Below, piece by piece: positions 7,901 to 10,058 of a stretch of 10,058 nucleotides of DNA; position 1 is the stretch's first letter, and every line of letters starts with the position of its first letter. Origin of the DNA: JBFHES01 sp041584015 (GTDB taxonomy: Bacteria > Bacteroidota > Bacteroidia > Bacteroidales > M50B96). A program made the position numbers and the translations under genes. The notes under the pieces were generated by a model that saw only the letters and a program-made list of their open reading frames with translations, was not told the origin of the DNA and made no database searches. The stretch spans positions 1 through 10,058 of the forward strand of contig JBFHES010000176.1 of NCBI GenBank assembly GCA_041584015.1, given 5' to 3'.

Positions 7901-8056
7901 GGAGTCTAGATATGCGCGTTCCTTATCAACATCGCCTTGTGCGAACTCTACAGCGTTGCTCTCTACATTTCGCGCAATAAAAGTAAATGATAATTGATAC
8001 AAACTCACCAACGCTAATAAAATAGCCAATAATCGTATCGCACCTTTATTCTGCAT
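4916..8056 (-). CDS. secDF: SecDF, fused protein-export accessory subunit
   Basis: SecDF is an inner-membrane RND-family protein that uses the proton gradient to help pull secreted proteins out of SecYEG. Here SecD and SecF form one 1046-residue chain, as is usual in Bacteroidota. The SecD half (about 1-675) has a first transmembrane helix (7-28), the motif LGLDLKGGMNVTLEV (79-93), a periplasmic P1 region with LVELPGVKEPERV (211-223), and five helices from about 520 to 670 with GMSVDANVLIYERIREEL (582-599), including Asp586. The SecF half has a helix at about 703-720, YGVDFKGGRTYVVRF (725-739), and GYSINDTVVVFDRIRERV (943-960), including Asp948. These aspartates match the proton-relay positions known from SecDF structures. 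Residues about 255-320 form an acidic Ser/Thr-rich insert. The ATG start places the first helix right at the N-terminus. Confidence 0.98.
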   Translation of the reverse strand: MQNKGAIRLLAILLALVSLYQLSFTFIARNVESNAVEFAQGDVDKERAYLDSVWGETVFNFLWLREFSYKDCKEREINLGLDLKGGMNVTLEVSVVDVIKSLSGYSTDSAFTAAIDRAKVLQRETQEDFVTLFGRAFNEIDPNAQLATIFATRELKDKIVYSSTNKEVLDVIRQETENAIDVSFNVLRSRIDKFGVTQPNIQRLETSGRILVELPGVKEPERVRNLLQGTASLEFWETYKLPEIYQSLLDANDKIKELEQATSDLEDTEDVVADDAAIVEDQTEDLAALTEETKDSTSSPSLLDELESDSLATDSTSFDEVQWRKDFPLFAVLTPSTTQDQQLVNSATVGYSNKKDTGKVNTYLNLPQVKALFPRDLHFYWTFKAVDEAELFFRLVAIKGTGRAPLSGDVITNARAEFSQNGSNSEVSMSMNTAGSKIWARLTKDNLEREIAIVLDGYVYSYPTVNSEIKNGNSSITGQFSIQEAQDLANVLKSGKLPAPARIIEEAIVGPSLGKEAIQSGLWSFAIAFALVLMYMIFYYNRAGWVANVALITNVFFIIGVLASLGAVLTLPGIAGIILTIGMSVDANVLIYERIREELESGKGMRLAIKDGYNNAYSAIIDANITTLLTAIILAYFGQGPIQGFATTLIIGILTSLFTAIFITRLIFIRLLDKESEISFSTAMTKNAFKNLGIKFLEKRKTFYIISGVLIVIAAGSLITRGLNYGVDFKGGRTYVVRFENELTSMDVQNQLKTVFEEAPEVKVFGNDNQMKITSKYLVDYNSLDGAELDVKAFYDELNDIMGNVSYERYQNMIKNTEFDADDVVEMKLYKGLKPLLGDISYADFISDKEDKTIGRMSSQKVGPTIADDIKTSAIWAILFSLIIIFVYLLLRFRYWQFGLGAIAALVHDSLIVLGTFSLFNGILPFSLEIDQAFIAAILTVVGYSINDTVVVFDRIRERVKLHPKRDRVFVYNNALNSTISRTFSTSLSTFVVLLAIFILGGETIRGFVFALMIGVVVGTYSSLFIATPIAYDTIKRGKDGEILTK

Positions 8057-8107
8057 TTGTCTCTATTTTAATTTGTTTTGATTTATTTCAAGTTTTTAAA
8101 CGATCGG

Positions 8108-8115
8108 CAAATATA
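8108..8115 (-). promoter_or_regulatory. Candidate promoter -7 element of secDF
   Basis: On the minus strand this reads TATATTTG, an exact match to the Bacteroidota -7 consensus TAnnTTTG, followed by a C as is frequent. It lies 51 bp upstream of the secDF ATG, implying a leader of about 45 nt. The -33 position lacks a clean TTG, so the call rests on the -7 match and its place in the 160-bp gap between secDF and the PPTase gene. The rest of that gap is A/T homopolymer-rich, with no convincing terminator for the upstream gene. Confidence 0.5.
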
Positions 8116-8216
8116 TTGAAAATTTTTTTCCCTCAGCCCTTTTTTTTGGCTTAAGAAAGGAGATATAGAAAGAAATTAATTTCCGAGTTTAACAAATTGA
8201 AAACTAAGACAATGTA

Positions 8217-8849
8217 TTACCATTCGGTAAATACTACCATGTAATCGTTCAGGCAAAAGTAGTTTAGATGAAAATCACGTTGAACAGTTGAGCACTTAAT
8301 TTCTGCATTTATTGTTGCTTCCTTTTGGTAAATAAACGGTGCAATCAGTATTTCTTTCTTAAAATCGATGGTACGTTTTCCTATCACCTTGATAATGGCC
8401 TCTTTTGCTCCCCAATGAACCACCAGCTTCTCTATACGATTTAACACACCAACAGCTTCTAACTCGTCAATACTTAAAAACCGTTTTGCAATTTTTTCCA
8501 CTCTATCAGAAATCAACTCAATATCAAGTCCTACTGATTTATCAGGATGCAACTGAATACCAACCAATGCATGTGAATGAGAAATAGAGACATGGAAACT
8601 ACTGTTATTCAGAAAGGGCTTACCTTCCTCATCGTATGTAATGCCAGCAGCAGCACCTACAAAACGCTTAACCAAATAGCGAATGGTAAGCCATTCCTTT
8701 TTACGTCTTTCAAAAGTAATGGCATCATAATAGGCTTGTTCTTCGTTATTCAAGGATACCTTATCCTCCAACCAGTTAAGCTCTTCGGCCAGCTCCCATA
8801 TGAGCAAGTGCGAACCTGTACGATATGTTTTATTTAGGATAAGTGGCAA
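8217..8849 (-). CDS. 4'-phosphopantetheinyl transferase, Sfp-type
   Basis: This enzyme family moves the 4'-phosphopantetheine arm from coenzyme A onto a serine of carrier proteins (acyl, peptidyl or polyketide) in the cytoplasm. The 210-residue protein has the Sfp-superfamily motifs: FHVSISHSHALVGI (85-98), GLDIE (107-111) with Mg-binding Asp109 and Glu111, and WGAKEAIIKVIGK (146-158) with Lys149-Glu150. The start codon is TTG: an in-frame stop (TGA, 8856-8858 on this strand) lies just upstream, and no other Met occurs until near the C-terminus; MPLI is also a common start in Bacteroidota homologues as I recall. It begins 14 bp after gldD and is probably in the gldE-gldD operon. The carrier it modifies is not encoded here; it could be the housekeeping AcpS-type activity or a secondary-metabolism enzyme. 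Confidence 0.92.
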   Translation of the reverse strand: MPLILNKTYRTGSHLLIWELAEELNWLEDKVSLNNEEQAYYDAITFERRKKEWLTIRYLVKRFVGAAAGITYDEEGKPFLNNSSFHVSISHSHALVGIQLHPDKSVGLDIELISDRVEKIAKRFLSIDELEAVGVLNRIEKLVVHWGAKEAIIKVIGKRTIDFKKEILIAPFIYQKEATINAEIKCSTVQRDFHLNYFCLNDYMVVFTEW

Positions 8850-8863
8850 AGCGGATCAATAGG

Positions 8864-9454
8864 TTATTTCCATTCAAGGGTTTGGATGAGATGTGCCATA
8901 TCAGCCTTAATATAATCGATTACCGGCCCAAGCGAATCTTTGTTTGGTGAATGATTAAAATAGAGGGCACCGCGCATAAAGTGGTTCACACTATCAGTTA
9001 CAAAAAACTGAAGTGGAGAGGCCGCATTTCCTTTTATCTCGTAAAACACACCAAATTTGTTGTGTTCTGGTAAGTAGGTTAAACGCTCATCAATGGCGTC
9101 GGCCATGGCAGTATGTTTGTACGCCAGAGTGCGCACAGCCTCAATATGATTATGTACATTATTTTGTAATGGTGCGTAGCTTAAATGCAGTTTTGCTCTA
9201 AAAAGAGGAAAGTCGACATTGTACCAACATGGCTGAGAATTTTGCTCCAAGTCGGGATGAACCAATGCATACATTGGATACTCGAAACTAAACGGACACG
9301 GTGTATTAAATCCTTGATAGACTTTTTGGGGCAGTGCAATTCTGAAGTAACCCTTAGGTTTAGGAGTATACGTTTCTTCGCATCCAACCATTCCAACTAC
9401 CGCAGCAATAAGGACAGTAAAAATAAGTAGTTTAGTTATTCTCTTCTTTAACAT
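8864..9454 (-). CDS. gldD: GldD, gliding motility lipoprotein
   Basis: GldD is a lipoprotein required for gliding, and associated with type IX secretion, in Flavobacterium-type bacteria. The 196-residue protein begins with a basic N-terminus (MLKKR), a hydrophobic stretch (8-21) and a lipobox ending at Cys25 (MVGC), so it should be lipidated and anchored in the envelope. Family features are the segment TPKPKGYFRIALPQK (30-44) just after the lipid anchor, PCPFSFEYP (52-60), the CWYN/FP segment around 76-84, and the long KGNAASPLQFFVTDS region near 142-155. Its ATG lies inside the 3' end of gldE (23-bp overlap), suggesting translational coupling, and the PPTase follows 14 bp later. Homologues also occur in non-gliding Bacteroidota, so motility itself is not implied. 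Confidence 0.93.
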   Translation of the reverse strand: MLKKRITKLLIFTVLIAAVVGMVGCEETYTPKPKGYFRIALPQKVYQGFNTPCPFSFEYPMYALVHPDLEQNSQPCWYNVDFPLFRAKLHLSYAPLQNNVHNHIEAVRTLAYKHTAMADAIDERLTYLPEHNKFGVFYEIKGNAASPLQFFVTDSVNHFMRGALYFNHSPNKDSLGPVIDYIKADMAHLIQTLEWK

Positions 9455-10058
9455 GTGATCTTTTTATGGTAACATCAACTTGCTTAATGCGTCGAATATC
9501 AACAGATTTTATTTTAAAAACGTAATGCTTGATTTTTATTTCATCATTCTTTTGTGGGATTTCTCCTAAATACTCCAATATTAAGCCAGCCAATGTATCG
9601 GCATCACCTTTTTCCACATCAAAGAAATCATCTTCCTCGTCAACAATTTTATAAAAGTCGTTTAAAAGGGTTTTACCTTCAAAAACAAAGTGATTGTTAT
9701 CAATCATTTTATAGGTGATATCTTCATCGTCAAGCTCATCGGTTATTTCTCCAACAATCTCTTCGAGTACATCTTCAAGCGTAACAATACCAGATGTTCC
9801 ACCATATTCATCAATAACAATAGCCATGTGGTTTTTATGATTCTTAAACTCTTCGAGGAGGTCATCGATTTTTTTAGTTTCCGGTACAAAGAACGGATCG
9901 CGTATCAGCTTCTGCCATTCAAAATCGTCATCCTCCTGAATATACGGAAGAAGATCTTTAATATAAAGGATGCCTTTTACCTGATCAAAGTTTTCCTCAA
10001 AAACCGGAATTCTGGAATAGCCTGATTCGATGACAACCGAAATTAACTTGTTAAATCG
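9432..10058 (-). CDS. gldE: GldE, CBS/CorC-domain membrane protein (5' end missing)
   Basis: The reading frame is open to the window edge at 10058, so 208 C-terminal residues are seen and the N-terminal DUF21-type membrane part lies outside. The fragment contains one CBS repeat, including SGYSRIPVFEENFDQVKGIL near its start, a second with MAIVIDEYGGTSGIVTLEDV (fragment residues 78-97) followed by LEEIVGEITDE, and a C-terminal CorC/HlyC domain with FVFEGKTLLNDF and DTLAGLILEYLGEIP. This architecture is shared by the whole HlyC/CorC (TlyC) family. The assignment to GldE comes from its position directly upstream of, and overlapping, gldD, a conserved gldE-gldD arrangement. The family is linked to ion transport; GldE's exact role with GldD is not known from sequence. 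Confidence 0.88.
   Translation of the reverse strand, partial: RFNKLISVVIESGYSRIPVFEENFDQVKGILYIKDLLPYIQEDDDFEWQKLIRDPFFVPETKKIDDLLEEFKNHKNHMAIVIDEYGGTSGIVTLEDVLEEIVGEITDELDDEDITYKMIDNNHFVFEGKTLLNDFYKIVDEEDDFFDVEKGDADTLAGLILEYLGEIPQKNDEIKIKHYVFKIKSVDIRRIKQVDVTIKRSHVKEENN

Noticed and set aside
8138..8155. AGCC/GGCT hairpin downstream of the PPTase gene as a terminator
   Set aside because: Only four base pairs with a large homopolymer loop and no U-run in the transcript direction.
9185..9430. 81-codon plus-strand ORF opposite gldD
   Set aside because: Antisense to a well-supported lipoprotein gene, with no family resemblance and no start signal.
1..10058. Mobile element, CRISPR array, phage or defence system
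   Set aside because: No terminal repeats, transposase or integrase motifs, spaced repeats, or defence-type genes; every large ORF belongs to a known core family.

Overview
The window is a compact stretch of chromosomal housekeeping DNA from a Bacteroidota bacterium. The most likely placement is near the Bacteroidales/Marinilabiliales, but the exact lineage is inference. The evidence is moderate AT-richness, mostly weak Shine-Dalgarno sequences, a single-chain SecDF, a TAnnTTTG-type -7 promoter element, and the gliding-motility pair gldE-gldD next to an Sfp-type phosphopantetheinyl transferase. No plasmid, phage, transposon, CRISPR, tRNA or rRNA signature was seen.

Positions 1-4719 (+ strand) hold the SUF iron-sulfur cluster assembly locus, in the order sufB (last 18 codons only), sufC, sufD, sufS, sufE and a DUF59/MIP18-family gene (sufT-like). 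SufBC2D is the scaffold/ATPase. SufS takes sulfur from cysteine and SufE accepts it as a persulfide and passes it on. The DUF59 protein is an accessory maturation factor. The locus ends at a very strong intrinsic terminator (4683-4719). It is not uniformly packed: there are gaps of 208 bp (sufB-sufC), 193 bp (sufD-sufS) and 93 bp (sufS-sufE). The first holds a 14-bp tandem repeat and the second a G-run/C-run inverted repeat enclosing a smaller hairpin. sufS starts at a TTG codon.

Positions 4861-8115 (- strand) hold secDF as one 1046-codon gene, with its own terminator and a candidate promoter carrying a perfect TAnnTTTG element. It converges on the suf locus, and the roughly 140 bp between the two terminators appear empty. 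The SecD periplasmic part carries an acidic, Ser/Thr-rich, low-complexity segment.

Positions 8217-10058 (- strand) hold a second group transcribed in the same direction: gldE (5' end beyond the window), gldD (overlapping gldE by 23 bp) and a phosphopantetheinyl transferase 14 bp downstream that starts at TTG. GldE is a CBS/CorC-type protein and GldD a lipoprotein, both linked to gliding motility and type IX secretion.

I did not find a convincing undescribed system. The points most worth a second look are the two structured gaps in the suf locus, the cysteine-rich tail of SufD, the two TTG starts, the SecD acidic insert and the gld-PPTase linkage.
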